A stretch of DNA of 64,000 nt from Aliikangiella sp965214955 (GCA_965214955.1 CBDCCU010000010.1:310001-374000), one strand, 5' to 3'; shown: positions 1 to 8,772, counted from the stretch's first letter. The notes: generated by a model from the sequence alone, not told the origin. Numbers and translations are program-made.

Positions 1-114
1 CAACAGAATGGTTTAACCAATAAAGCCATCTGCCGATTTGATGTGTTTGCCGTTGAAGGGTCAATAAATCGGCTAAAATACGACTGGATAAAAAACGCTT
101 TTATTCTCAACTAA
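1..114 (+). CDS. yraN: YraN family protein (UPF0102), C-terminal end only
   Basis: The window opens inside a plus-strand reading frame that ends with TAA at 112-114. The 37 visible residues include CRFDVFAVEG and end in DWIKNAFILN. This matches the end of the YraN/UPF0102 family, small proteins with a restriction-endonuclease-like fold of unclear function, which typically finish with RFDVV... and a W(I/L)K.AF tail. The neighbours support the call: in Escherichia coli yraN sits directly before diaA and yraP/dolP, the same order as here. The 5' part lies outside the window. Confidence 0.8.
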   Translation, partial: QQNGLTNKAICRFDVFAVEGSINRLKYDWIKNAFILN

Positions 115-133
115 AAACTTTAAGAACCCATTT

Positions 134-721
134 ATGATAGAAAGAATACGCAACACTTTTACAGAAAGTATTCAAACCAAAATAGCCGCAGCCGATGCCT
201 TGCCCGAAAAGATCACTAAAGCGGCCGATATTATGGTTAATGCTTTGCTTAATGGCGGCAAAATATTAACTTGCGGCAACGGCGGCTCAGCCTGCGAGTC
301 ACAACATTTTTCATCGGAAATGCTTAATCGGTTTGAACGAGAAAGACCATCATTACCCGCTATTGCGCTAACTACCGATACCGCCACAATTACCTCAGTT
401 GCTAATGACTATCAATACAAAGAGGTGTTTGCCAAACAAGTAAAAGCATTAGGGCAGTCGGGTGATATTTTATTGGTTTTTTCAACCAGTGGTAATTCTA
501 AAAATATTATTGAAGCCATGAAAGCCGCTCTTTCAAAAGATATGCTCATTGTGGCTTGCACAGGTAAAGATGGCGGCGAATTGGCGGGTTTAATTGGCGA
601 AAACGATGTTGAAATAAGAGTACCATCTAACAGCACAGCCAGAATTCAAGAAGTACATCTAGTAGTTGTACATAGTTTATGTGATTACATTGATAACCGA
701 TTATTTGGAGAAGTTAACTAA
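134..721 (+). CDS. diaA: DnaA initiator-associating protein DiaA (SIS domain)
   Basis: This 195-residue single-SIS-domain protein belongs to the phosphoheptose isomerase/DiaA group. In E. coli DiaA forms tetramers, binds DnaA and promotes timely initiation at oriC. The sequence closely follows E. coli DiaA from the first residues (FTESIQT.IAAA.ALP), with a SIS core (CGNGGSA near residues 48-54, STSGNS near 117-122) and a C-terminal RIQE(V/M)H segment. Position between yraN and dolP separates it from GmhA, which has the same fold but acts in heptose synthesis. Its TAA overlaps the ATG of dolP by one base (TAATG), so the two are probably translationally coupled. Confidence 0.9.
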   Translation: MIERIRNTFTESIQTKIAAADALPEKITKAADIMVNALLNGGKILTCGNGGSACESQHFSSEMLNRFERERPSLPAIALTTDTATITSVANDYQYKEVFAKQVKALGQSGDILLVFSTSGNSKNIIEAMKAALSKDMLIVACTGKDGGELAGLIGENDVEIRVPSNSTARIQEVHLVVVHSLCDYIDNRLFGEVN

Positions 722-1305
722 TGCGTTTAGGTTTAATTGCTATTGTATTAACGTGTTTATTAAGTGGATGCGAAGGCTTACTTATTGCGGGGGCTGCTGG
801 TGGTGCAGTTGCTAGCAACGATAGACGCACAGTGCCCACTCAATTAGAAGATCAAAACATCGAGCTAAAATCTTTTAATGCGCTTTTTGAAAATGATGAA
901 ATTTGGTCCGATACTAATATTTCGGTAGTGAGTTTTAACAATACAGTATTAATGGTTGGTCAAGCGCCAACAGCAGATCTCAAAACCAAAGCGACCCAAG
1001 CCATCAAGAAAATTGAAAAAGTAAAGCGTGTACTCAACCAAATTAGAATAGCGGCTCCCATATCTTTTTTTGCCAGTCGTAACGATGAGCTTTTAACCGC
1101 TAAAGTTAAATCATCTATGCTTTTTACTAGCGATTTTCCCTCTTCCAAAATTAAAGTGATCACTGAAAATAGCGAAGTATTTTTAATGGGATTAGTCACT
1201 AATCAAGAAGCCGAAAAAGCAGTAGAAATTACTCGCAATGTGGGTGGTGTTGCAAGAGTAATTAAAGCTTTTGAATATATTGAAGAGCACCAATTAGAGA
1301 ATTAA
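721..1305 (+). CDS. dolP: Outer-membrane lipoprotein with two BON domains (DolP/YraP)
   Basis: The 194-residue protein begins with a lipoprotein signal (lipobox LSGC, Cys about residue 17) followed by a Gly/Ala-rich stretch, then two BON domains (roughly residues 45-115 and 120-190). This is the architecture of YraP/DolP, an outer-membrane lipoprotein that binds anionic phospholipid at division sites and supports envelope integrity. The small-residue segment after the Cys (GAAGGAVAS) is typical of the family. It is the last gene of the yraN-diaA-dolP unit and is followed by a strong hairpin terminator shared with the convergent purA gene. Confidence 0.88.
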   Translation: MRLGLIAIVLTCLLSGCEGLLIAGAAGGAVASNDRRTVPTQLEDQNIELKSFNALFENDEIWSDTNISVVSFNNTVLMVGQAPTADLKTKATQAIKKIEKVKRVLNQIRIAAPISFFASRNDELLTAKVKSSMLFTSDFPSSKIKVITENSEVFLMGLVTNQEAEKAVEITRNVGGVARVIKAFEYIEEHQLEN

Positions 1306-1307
1306 AA

Positions 1308-1328
1308 AAGGCTCACAATGTGAGCCTT
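1308..1328. terminator. Bidirectional terminator between dolP and purA
   Basis: A perfect 10-bp inverted repeat (AAGGCTCACA / TGTGAGCCTT) sits 2 bases after the dolP stop, with an A-run on its left. The flanking A and T bases let it act for dolP on the plus strand and for convergent purA, which ends at 1353, on the minus strand. Confidence 0.8.
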
Positions 1329-1352
1329 AAATAGTAGAGCGCTATTTACTAT

Positions 1353-2654
1353 TTATATTTCAAATGGGTCGCGTCTGGTAATAGTTTCTACTCTATCTGG
1401 ACCAGTTGAAACAAGATCAACGGGCACACCAACTAGTTGTTCAATTTTAGCGATGTAGTTGCGTGCATTTTCTGGCAGTTCATCCCAAGAGGTTACACCA
1501 AAGGTATTTTCACTCCAGCCCGGCATTTCAATGTAAGTTGGAGTTACTCTGGCAAACCCTTCTGCACCAACAGGTGTTGTAGAAAGTTCACCTTGTTCTG
1601 GGCACTGGTAAGAAGTACAAATTTTAACGGTTTTTAAACCATCTAAAACATCAAGCTTAGTTAAACAAATGCCAGTGACACTATTGACTTGAATGGCACG
1701 CTTTAATGCAACGGCATCTAACCAACCACATCGTCTTTGCCTGCCCGTAGTTGCACCAAACTCATGACCTTTCTCGCCTAAACGCTGACCAATATCGTCA
1801 AATAATTCAGTTGGGAAAGGGCCTCCACCTACACGTGTAGTATAAGCTTTGGTAATACCTAATACATAATCTAAGTAAAGTGGACCAAAACCAGAGCCTG
1901 TTGCAGTGCCGCCAGCAGTGGTATTAGAAGAGGTTACAAACGGGAAAGTGCCATGGTCAATATCTAACAATGTGCCTTGCGCGCCTTCAAACAGTAAAGA
2001 TTCGTTATTTTCTCTAGCTTTATGCAAGCTATCAGGAATATCTTCAACTAAGTCTTTGAGCATTTCGGCATAACCTAAACACTCTTGGAAAGATTCTTCT
2101 AAGTCGATTGCCGGTTGTTTAAAAAATTGAGTGAGCACAAAGTTATGATACTCAAGCACTTCGGCAAGTTTTTCTTTAAGACGTTCGGGATAAAATAAAT
2201 CATCCACTCTTAATCCGCGACGCGCCACTTTATCTTCGTAAGCAGGACCAATGCCGCGCCCAGTTGTACCAATTTTTTTATCACCCGACTTTGCCGCTTC
2301 GCGCGCTTGGTCAAGCTTAATGTGATAAGGCAAAATTAAAGTACAAGCGGCGCTAATACGTAAACGCTCTCGTACTGGCACGCCATTGTCTTCAAGCATT
2401 TTCATCTCAACCGCTAGTGCTTCTGGCGAAAGCACCACACCATTGCCAATTAAGCATTTAACATTTTCACGTAAAATACCCGATGGAATTAAATGCAATA
2501 CGGTTTTCTTGCCGTCAATCACAAGCGTGTGACCCGCATTGTGTCCGCCTTGATAGCGAACAACAGCACTCACGCGATCTGTTAGTAAATCGACAATTTT
2601 GCCTTTACCTTCGTCACCCCATTGGGTTCCAAGCACTACGACATTTTTAGACAT
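1353..2654 (-). CDS. purA: Adenylosuccinate synthetase PurA
   Basis: This 433-residue protein is full length for PurA, which joins IMP and aspartate using GTP to make adenylosuccinate, the first committed step from IMP to AMP. The N-terminal phosphate loop GDEGKGK (residues 13-19) includes the catalytic Asp14. GHNAGHT near 38-44 carries the catalytic His. Further signatures are TTGRGIGPAYEDK around 130 and the C-terminal base-recognition region (TKLDVLDGL; VSTGPDR). It lies downstream of yjeT in the hfq-hflX-hflK-hflC-yjeT-purA order known from E. coli. I saw no PurR-type operator in the 127-bp leader. Confidence 0.97.
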   Translation of the reverse strand: MSKNVVVLGTQWGDEGKGKIVDLLTDRVSAVVRYQGGHNAGHTLVIDGKKTVLHLIPSGILRENVKCLIGNGVVLSPEALAVEMKMLEDNGVPVRERLRISAACTLILPYHIKLDQAREAAKSGDKKIGTTGRGIGPAYEDKVARRGLRVDDLFYPERLKEKLAEVLEYHNFVLTQFFKQPAIDLEESFQECLGYAEMLKDLVEDIPDSLHKARENNESLLFEGAQGTLLDIDHGTFPFVTSSNTTAGGTATGSGFGPLYLDYVLGITKAYTTRVGGGPFPTELFDDIGQRLGEKGHEFGATTGRQRRCGWLDAVALKRAIQVNSVTGICLTKLDVLDGLKTVKICTSYQCPEQGELSTTPVGAEGFARVTPTYIEMPGWSENTFGVTSWDELPENARNYIAKIEQLVGVPVDLVSTGPDRVETITRRDPFEI

Positions 2655-2781
2655 ATTTAAGTTCTTAACTCAATTGCTTAAAGTGGGCAAGCAGTCTTAC
2701 CCAATCACGAAACCGCGCATTTTACTCTTATCAAAAGTAAATTTCTCTATTTTTTTAAGGATTTTTGTACTTTTTGTTCAA

Positions 2782-2964
2782 TTATCGTACAGACCACAGC
2801 AAAGCTAACCCTGTTAGCATAATCACAAACCCCATTTGTCTTAATTGATTGTCAGCTAAGCGACTGATTTTTAAAACCATTTCACGCCAGCCTTTGGGCG
2901 CAATAAAAGGCATCATGCCTTCAAAGATCATCGCGAGTGCAAAAGCGGCTAATAATTCACTCAT
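2782..2964 (-). CDS. yjeT: DUF2065 small inner-membrane protein (YjeT family)
   Basis: A 60-residue protein with two hydrophobic helices (about residues 4-22 and 42-58) separated by a short charged segment. It matches the DUF2065/YjeT family in length, in the PF.AP.GWR motif, and in position between hflC and purA. Function is unknown; conservation beside HflKC suggests an envelope or respiratory role, which is inference. A terminator lies between hflC and this gene, so it may rely on its own promoter or on read-through. Confidence 0.85.
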   Translation of the reverse strand: MSELLAAFALAMIFEGMMPFIAPKGWREMVLKISRLADNQLRQMGFVIMLTGLALLWSVR

Positions 2965-2983
2965 TGTTTTTACTCCAAAAATA

Positions 2984-3010
2984 AAAAAGCAGCCAAAATG
3001 GCTGCTTTTT
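2984..3010 (-). terminator. Terminator downstream of hflC
   Basis: The hairpin AAAAGCAGCCA / TGGCTGCTTTT with a 3-base loop lies 17 bases past the hflC stop. On the minus strand it is followed by a T-run (the complement of the A-run at 2983-2988), as expected for an intrinsic terminator. It divides the conserved hfl-yjeT-purA block. Confidence 0.75.
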
Positions 3011-3026
3011 AAAAGTTTTAATGTAC

Positions 3027-3929
3027 TTACTTGCTGCTTTCACCGCTAGCGTCTTTAAAGTATTTAAAGAAATCACTATCTGGCTTAACAATAATCACAT
3101 CGCCTTTTTTGTTAAATGAGGCTTTATAAGCATCTAAACTACGCAAAAAGGCATAAAACTCTGGGTTTTGATTATAGGTATCAGCATAAATTTTTGCCGC
3201 TTGTGCATCGGCATCACCTTTTACGGTTCTGGCGTACTCATCAGCTTCAGCTAAAGTTCTTAGCACTTCAGCATCCGTTTTAGCAACAGTAATGTTAGCT
3301 TCTTGCTGACCTTCTGAAACAATTTTAACCGCTTGCGCTTTACGCTCCGATTTAATTTGCTCGTAAACATTTGCTAAAACTCTTGGGGTATAATTAACTT
3401 TCTTAACTCGAATATCAACTACTTCAATACCATAAGCAGGTGCTTTATCTTCTTGGTTAACAAAGCTTTTAATTTCGCCCATTAACTGCTCTCTTTCACC
3501 CGAAACCGCTTGTTCTAAAGTGCGATTACCAAACTGATTTCTTAAGCCGTTATCGACATAGTTTTCCAAGAAACCTTCCGCATTAGAAAAGTTACCATTG
3601 GTACGAATATAGAACTTAGCAAAATCAACGACTTTCCATTGAACATAAGTATCGACTTCTAAAAACTCTTTATTTTGCGTGGTGAAAACATCAGGCGTAC
3701 CGTCCATAATTTGCACCCGCTTGTCTAAAGCCACCACTCTGTCCATTAATGGAATTTTAAAGTGTAAACCTGGCTCATTAACTACAGGGTTGTTATCGGC
3801 ATCTCTTAATACTTTTCCAAAGCGTAAAACTAGGGCTTTTTCGGTTTCTTCAACGATATAAATGGATTTAGATAAAACAATAAGTCCAACTAAACCTAAT
3901 AAGATAAAAACAAAGCTACGATTACTCAT
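3027..3929 (-). CDS. hflC: HflC, SPFH-domain modulator of FtsH protease
   Basis: This 300-residue membrane protein has one N-terminal helix (residues 5-22) and an SPFH/prohibitin domain, followed by a long helical region rich in Ala, Glu and Lys. HflC and HflK form a large membrane cage around the FtsH protease and modulate its degradation of membrane proteins and CII-type substrates. Recognisable stretches are EETEKALVLRFGKV near residue 27 and VKKVNYTPRV..NVYEQIKSER near 180. Its start overlaps the hflK end by 8 bp, showing coupling. Confidence 0.93.
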   Translation of the reverse strand: MSNRSFVFILLGLVGLIVLSKSIYIVEETEKALVLRFGKVLRDADNNPVVNEPGLHFKIPLMDRVVALDKRVQIMDGTPDVFTTQNKEFLEVDTYVQWKVVDFAKFYIRTNGNFSNAEGFLENYVDNGLRNQFGNRTLEQAVSGEREQLMGEIKSFVNQEDKAPAYGIEVVDIRVKKVNYTPRVLANVYEQIKSERKAQAVKIVSEGQQEANITVAKTDAEVLRTLAEADEYARTVKGDADAQAAKIYADTYNQNPEFYAFLRSLDAYKASFNKKGDVIIVKPDSDFFKYFKDASGESSK

Positions 3930-4959
3930 TGTTTTGACCTCGCGTATTTTTCATAATTTGATCGAGCGGTAAATACAGCATGTTGTTATTGCCTTCGGTA
4001 TCAATCATTACTTTGGTTGAGTTAGACATCACTTCTTCAACTGTGTCGAGGTAAAGCCTAGTTCGAGTCACCTCGGGAGCCGCCACATATTGTGGAAGCA
4101 GTTGTTTAAACCTTGCCACTTCACCATTGGCTTTAGCTAAAACCGTTGCCTGATAAGCATCAGCTTGCTGACGAGATTTTTCTGCCTGAGCAATGGCTAA
4201 TGGCAATTTTTGATTTTCATAAGCTTCAGCTTCTTGTTTAAACTTTTTTGCATCTTGTGCCGCACGATTCACCTCTTCAAAGGCATCGTTAACTTCACGT
4301 GGTGGTTTAACTCGCTCTAATGTTACCGTTCTTACACCCAAGCCACTGCGGTAGCCAGCAAGCACTTGTTCCATTTCGAGCTTTAACTCGTTTTGAATAC
4401 GTTCTTTATCGGTGGTTAAAATCGCATCAACGGTTGAATTACCCACTACTTGACGTAATGCAGACTCTGCCGCTTGATTGAGTGTCATTTCAACATTGGA
4501 TAAATTAAATAAATAATCTTCTGCCGAATCAACCCGATATTGAATACCCACATCTACTTCAACAATATTAATATCTCTGGTAAGCATAACCCCTTGAACT
4601 GATGTGCTACGCATTTCATCGGTGTTTACCTTAATGACCTTTTCAATGCCGCGTGGAACCCAGCCTAAACCAGCACCAACGGTTCTATCATATTGACCAA
4701 AATGTAATACCACACCTCGCTCGGCTTCGTTAATGGTATAAATACCACTAAATCCCCAAACCGCAACTAAAGCAATAAGCCCTGTAAGCACAAAGCCTTT
4801 TGCTGAGCCCGAGCTTGAGCTACCACCACGTTTATTACCGCCACCAAAAATTCCTGTGACTTTTTTAAAGACTTCATCAAGATCAGGTGGACCATCGTTT
4901 TTATTGCGATTCCCCCAAGGATCTTTATTACCGTTATTACCTGGTTCATTCCAAGGCAT
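3922..4959 (-). CDS. hflK: HflK, SPFH-domain partner of HflC
   Basis: A 345-residue protein with the usual Gly/Asn/Asp-rich cytoplasmic head (MPWNEPGNNGNKDPWG), a Gly/Ser linker, one membrane helix around residues 55-75, and an SPFH domain (INEAERGVVLHFG; VGIQYRVDSAEDYLF). HflK pairs with HflC to surround FtsH. The ATG at 4959 follows a TGGAG-type ribosome site. It is translated before hflC with an 8-bp overlap. The length is shorter than the roughly 420 residues of E. coli HflK, mainly in the tails. Confidence 0.93.
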   Translation of the reverse strand: MPWNEPGNNGNKDPWGNRNKNDGPPDLDEVFKKVTGIFGGGNKRGGSSSSGSAKGFVLTGLIALVAVWGFSGIYTINEAERGVVLHFGQYDRTVGAGLGWVPRGIEKVIKVNTDEMRSTSVQGVMLTRDINIVEVDVGIQYRVDSAEDYLFNLSNVEMTLNQAAESALRQVVGNSTVDAILTTDKERIQNELKLEMEQVLAGYRSGLGVRTVTLERVKPPREVNDAFEEVNRAAQDAKKFKQEAEAYENQKLPLAIAQAEKSRQQADAYQATVLAKANGEVARFKQLLPQYVAAPEVTRTRLYLDTVEEVMSNSTKVMIDTEGNNNMLYLPLDQIMKNTRGQNNE

Positions 4960-5127
4960 TTTATTCTCCAGTTTCAGTTATAATACTTTGGTACAAACAA
5001 TGTACCGTTGGCCTAAATTTTTATTTATGATCTTGCGCTATTTTATTGAGCTTATAGCTTGTATGCAATGAATAATCATCGTTTTACAGTGGGGACTATT
5101 CCGACTGATTTCAAGCATCATTAACAA

Positions 5128-5418
5128 TTATTCAGCAAGTTCGCACTCTTCGATTAGTCCATTTGTTTTTCTTACCATGCGCCGCCAGTCAGCTATATTA
5201 AGTTTTATTGCTAAGATAAAACTACCATCATCTGCAACTTGTTCGTTTTCAACAACATTTAAGTTATGTAATTCACTACGAATATTTAGGTTTTTTGGTT
5301 CAATTTTGAGTGACTTGTTTAGCCACTGGATCTCTAGTTGCTTTGAAATTGTTTCGCATAGCTGTTTTAAACCCATCACCGTTTTTAGCCGAACACCAAA
5401 CTCTATCTGGCTCTCCAT
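5128..5418 (-). pseudogene. hflX: HflX C-terminal domain, out of frame with the main gene
   Basis: This minus-strand frame carries the natural end of HflX: from GLKQLCETISKQL onward, through ENEQVADDGSFILAIKL to a stop at 5128. The main hflX frame loses this sequence at the TTTAAAA run near 5370-5376. Skipping one base there turns GDG-F-K-T into GDG-L-K-Q, the expected G5-region continuation. The real contribution of this frame therefore begins around 5375, not at its first ATG. It is either one half of a frameshifted gene or evidence of a base-call error. Confidence 0.75.
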
Positions 5419-6418
5419 CTATTCCAGTGATAATCTTTGGGTTTACTTCTTCTAGTGCATCAATTTTATTAAAAACTTCTATCGTTTTAATATCGCTTGC
5501 ACCAATCGCTTCTAATACTTCGTAAACTTGCTCAATATTGTCTTCTTTTCTTTCGTCCGATGCGTCAATAATATGTAACAAAATGTCCGCTTGACGACTT
5601 TCTTGCAAAGTGGCTTTAAATGCAGCAACTAAATCATGCGGTAAATGGCGAATAAACCCAACCGTGTCAGACAAAATGGCTTGTTGTCCTGGCACTAGCT
5701 CAATTTTTCTATGGGTAGGGTCGAGCGTAGCAAAAAGTTGGTCAGCTGCATAAACATCGGCTTCGGTTATACGATTAAACATGGTGGATTTACCCGCATT
5801 GGTATATCCCACCAAAGCAACCGTTGGCAAACTACCACGTTTTCGAGAACGACGACTTTGTTCTCGCTGCTTTTCCACTTTTTCAAGGCGCTTGCCAATG
5901 GTTTTAATTCGATCACGCAATAATCGGCGATCAGTTTCTAGCTGAGTTTCACCAGGTCCTCTTAACCCAATACCACCTTTTTGGCGCTCTAGGTGAGTCC
6001 AGCCTCTAACTAGTCGAGTTGATAAATGATTAAGTTGAGCGAGTTCAACTTGTAACTTACCTTCATGGGTTTTGGCTCTTTGGGCAAAAATATCGAGGAT
6101 TAATCCCGTTCTATCTATTACCCTGCACTCAACTAAGCCTTCTAAGTTGCGTTCTTGGGCTGGGGAAAGTCGATGATTAAACAGCACCACATCAGCCTGT
6201 TTATCTTTTACTAGCTGTGCAATTTCATCGGCTTTACCAGTACCAATAAAATAACGCGAATGGGGTGAGCTTCTGCTACCACCAACCACATCTTTTACTT
6301 GTAATCCAGCAGAAATCACCAGATCAATAAACTCATCTTTATCTTCTTTATTATGAGCATCTGGAAAGTCAATATGAACAAGAATGGCGTTTTCACCGCC
6401 GGCGTGTCTTTCAAACAA
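5300..6418 (-). CDS. hflX: GTPase HflX, C terminus lost by frameshift
   Basis: HflX is a ribosome-associated GTPase that splits stalled ribosomes after stress. The frame holds the N-terminal HflX domain (about residues 20-120), the coiled linker, and the G domain with Walker A GYTNAGKST near 205, G3 DTVGFI, and G4 NKID near 315. It then reads into non-family residues (FKTAMRNNFKAT...) because of a +1 shift; the correct end lies in the frame at 5128-5418. The intact product would be about 430 residues, the size of E. coli HflX. Position after hfq and before hflK is canonical. Confidence 0.85.
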   Translation of the reverse strand: MFERHAGGENAILVHIDFPDAHNKEDKDEFIDLVISAGLQVKDVVGGSRSSPHSRYFIGTGKADEIAQLVKDKQADVVLFNHRLSPAQERNLEGLVECRVIDRTGLILDIFAQRAKTHEGKLQVELAQLNHLSTRLVRGWTHLERQKGGIGLRGPGETQLETDRRLLRDRIKTIGKRLEKVEKQREQSRRSRKRGSLPTVALVGYTNAGKSTMFNRITEADVYAADQLFATLDPTHRKIELVPGQQAILSDTVGFIRHLPHDLVAAFKATLQESRQADILLHIIDASDERKEDNIEQVYEVLEAIGASDIKTIEVFNKIDALEEVNPKIITGIDGEPDRVWCSAKNGDGFKTAMRNNFKATRDPVAKQVTQN

Positions 6419-6473
6419 AGGATAAACTCTACTGTTATAAAGCTAAGTGCTAAATATTTTTATTAAAAACAGC

Positions 6474-6510
6474 AAATGCCAACCAAAACTAATATTGGTT
6501 AGCATTTTTA
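6474..6510 (-). terminator. Hairpin between hfq and hflX
   Basis: The inverted repeat AAATGC-c-AACCAA / TTGGTT-a-GCATTT lies in the 163-bp gap between the hfq stop and the hflX start. Short T-runs follow on both strands. It could end part of the hfq transcription while letting some continue into hflX; the T-tract on the hfq side is interrupted, so it may be partial. Confidence 0.45.
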
Positions 6511-6581
6511 TACAACTTAAATTGTTTTAGGGTAATTAATAGTGATTGATAAAATCGTTATTAATTAAAGTGCAAGGCAAA

Positions 6582-6851
6582 CTAATAGTTACCAACACCT
6601 TCACCATTGTCAGCGTGCTCACCATTTTCATTCGCATGAGGAAGCTTTATATTACGCGCTGGAACCACGGTTGAAATAGCATGCTTATAAACCATTTGGC
6701 TAACGGTATTTTTAAGTAAAACGACAAACTGGTCAAATGATTCTATTTGCCCCTGCAACTTAATCCCATTAACCAAAAAAATGGCAACGGGTACTCGTTC
6801 TTTACGAAGTGCGTTTAAGTAAGGGTCTTGTAGTGATTGCCCTTTTGACAT
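6582..6851 (-). CDS. hfq: RNA chaperone Hfq
   Basis: This 89-residue protein is a clear Hfq. The N terminus reads KGQSLQDPYLNALRKERVP, followed by the Sm1 motif (VNGIKLQGQI.SFDQF.V.L) and the Sm2 motif (YKHAISTVVP). The C-terminal tail is short and Asn/Glu/Gly-rich. Hfq forms a hexameric ring that anneals small RNAs to mRNAs. In E. coli it sits between miaA and hflX; here recQ and a 352-bp gap separate it from miaA, so it must have its own promoter in that gap. Confidence 0.97.
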   Translation of the reverse strand: MSKGQSLQDPYLNALRKERVPVAIFLVNGIKLQGQIESFDQFVVLLKNTVSQMVYKHAISTVVPARNIKLPHANENGEHADNGEGVGNY

Positions 6852-7203
6852 GACTGTCTCCTTTGTAATTGTTATTTTGAGACTTTTTAAAAAGTTGGTT
6901 AGAAGTCTCTATTGTTTATTGTTGTTCTTGTATATGCCTGCAGACTGATTGCAAATTGATACAAAAACGTCCCATGTTGAATTGACCAACGGCTTTAACG
7001 TTTAATCTTTTAGATAGACTAAAATATCAAAGCCTTGAACACTTTTAGTTAATATTAGCAGTTATTTTTAAATCTGCTAAAAAACTATCAACAGAACGTA
7101 AAATTAACCATTCCACCCCCTTAGTGGGGATCTTGCGGTTGAAGTTCAATCCTAATGGTTAATTTTTTTATTTTGTACAATAATTTCTATTTTTGTTAAG
7201 TAG
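6852..7203. other. 352-bp intergenic region between recQ and hfq
   Basis: No gene is supported here. The part nearest hfq should contain its promoter and leader, with an AAAGGAG-like ribosome site just upstream of the ATG. The half nearest recQ holds the complex inverted repeat described at 7101-7165. No small ORF with a good start was seen. Confidence 0.5.
7101..7165 (+). repeat. Structured inverted repeat with two internal hairpins
   Basis: Outer arms AAATTAACCATT (7101-7112) and AATGGTTAATTT (7154-7165) are perfect complements. Between them lie two smaller palindromes: CCCC..TTAGT..GGGG (about 7115-7129) and TTGAAGTTCAA (about 7139-7149). The right arm runs into TTTTTTTATTTT on the plus strand, so the whole could be a multibranched terminator or the 3' end of a plus-strand small RNA. 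A small mobile element of MITE/REP type is the alternative. The structure is visible; its role is inferred. Confidence 0.5.
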
Positions 7204-8772
7204 TTATCGGTTATTGGCCACACAGCGTATCACACCATAGTCAAAAGCTTCGCCAAGTACCTGATACACTCGTTTAATTTTTCCTACCTCACTTTCATCA
7301 TCAACTTCTAAAGCATGAACAATAAGCTGGTAGTCATCTTCCTCAAGCTCTAAAACCTCTAGTAAATCTAAATAACCGGCTTGAATAGCCGTGTCTATAT
7401 GCCCATAAATGGTGCCTATTGCCAGCTCTCGCTTTTCAGCAACTTCATTAATGGTTAAACCATCATTTAATAGCTGCAATGAGTGATTAACCGTTTCGGA
7501 CAGATCTTGGCAATAAGACTCAGGAATAGGATTAGCTTTAATAACGGCTAGAAATTCTTTACCGTATTGTTCAAGTTTACGGCTACCAACACCGCTAATA
7601 TATTGAAGCTCATCATTTCGGCTAGGTCTTTTTTCGCTCATTTCAATTAGGGTGGCATCATGAAAAATCACATAAGGCGGCACTCCTTGAATATCGGCAA
7701 GCTCGCGGCGTAGTGCCCTTAAAGCTTCGAATAATGGTTTATTAATTTCACTAACCTTGCTGGCTTTAGATTTAGCTTTGCTCAATTTGGCAGGCGCTTC
7801 AAAAGTTCTTGCCATTAAAGTCTCTTTACCTTTTAGCAACGCTCTACTTTTTTCGGTTAGCTGTATAGCGCCATATTTTTCAGGGTTAACATACACATAT
7901 TCTAAAGCAACCAACTGCCTAAACAAACTACGCCATTCGGCAACTGACAAGTCATCTCCTATGCCATAGGTTGATTGCTGGTGGTGGTGATTTTTGATAA
8001 TTCGCTCGTCTTCTTTGCCCTTTAATACGTCAATTAAATAGCCAATACCAAATCTTTGCCCTGTTCTAAACACACAAGATAAAGCTTTTTGTGCGGCAAC
8101 ACTGGCATCCCAAGTTTTGGGTGGTGATAAGCAATTGTCGCAGTTACCACAAGGCTTAGCTAAATCTTCATTAAAGTATTTTAGTAAGGTTTGTCTGCGG
8201 CAACTGGTTAGCTCGCATAAACCTAGCATGGCATCAAGTTTTTGCTGGGTAATTTGCTTAAATTGCTCACTGCCATGGGATTGAGCCAGCATTTGCCGAA
8301 GCAAAATAACATCTTGCAAGCCATAGCTCATCCACACAGTTGCAGGTTCGCCGTCGCGACCCGCTCGGCCTGTTTCTTGATAATAGGCTTCAATACTTTT
8401 AGGCAGGCTTAAATGGGCAACAAATCTAACATCGGGTTTATCTATGCCCATACCAAAAGCGATGGTGGCAACAATAATCACGCTTTTTTGGGTTAAAAAC
8501 TGCTGCTGGTTTTGTGCTCTTTCTTCTTTAGATAAACCCGCATGATAAGGCAAAGCAATACGTCCTTTGTTAGTAAGCCACTCGGCAACCGCTTCGACTT
8601 TTTTACGTGATAAACAATAAACTATGCCTGCATCACTGGCATGATTTTCACTAATAAAGCGCCACATTTGCTCGCGCCCATTATGGCTTTCTTGAATTAA
8701 AATAACGAATATTAGGGCGATCAAAACTATTGATAAATCGCTTAGGGTGATTGAAGTTAAGATGGGTAACAA
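7204..8772 (-). CDS. recQ: RecQ helicase, C-terminal two thirds (frameshifted)
   Basis: This frame continues RecQ after a +1 shift at the TTTT run near 8700. Useful sequence starts at about LIQESHNGREQMW; the residues before it are out-of-frame. It holds the second helicase domain (YHAGLSKEER; VATIAFGMGIDKPDVRFV; YYQETGRAGRDG), the zinc-binding Cys cluster (CRRQ...CGNCDNC), the winged-helix RQC domain, and an HRDC domain (PPYVIFHDATLIEM). The C-terminal roughly 100 residues (GLTINEVAEKRELAIGTIYGHI) look like the HTH_40 domain found on longer RecQ proteins. With the upstream part the protein would be about 710 residues, versus 609 in E. coli. Confidence 0.85.
   Translation of the reverse strand: MLPILTSITLSDLSIVLIALIFVILIQESHNGREQMWRFISENHASDAGIVYCLSRKKVEAVAEWLTNKGRIALPYHAGLSKEERAQNQQQFLTQKSVIIVATIAFGMGIDKPDVRFVAHLSLPKSIEAYYQETGRAGRDGEPATVWMSYGLQDVILLRQMLAQSHGSEQFKQITQQKLDAMLGLCELTSCRRQTLLKYFNEDLAKPCGNCDNCLSPPKTWDASVAAQKALSCVFRTGQRFGIGYLIDVLKGKEDERIIKNHHHQQSTYGIGDDLSVAEWRSLFRQLVALEYVYVNPEKYGAIQLTEKSRALLKGKETLMARTFEAPAKLSKAKSKASKVSEINKPLFEALRALRRELADIQGVPPYVIFHDATLIEMSEKRPSRNDELQYISGVGSRKLEQYGKEFLAVIKANPIPESYCQDLSETVNHSLQLLNDGLTINEVAEKRELAIGTIYGHIDTAIQAGYLDLLEVLELEEDDYQLIVHALEVDDESEVGKIKRVYQVLGEAFDYGVIRCVANNR

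Noticed and set aside
2655..2781. PurR operator upstream of purA
   Set aside because: No sequence near ACGCAAACGTTTGCGT was found in the leader.
5300..5418. Programmed +1 frameshift in hflX
   Set aside because: The run TTTAAAA has no following stop or rare codon and no known recoding in hflX; a simple base insertion or sequencing error explains it better.
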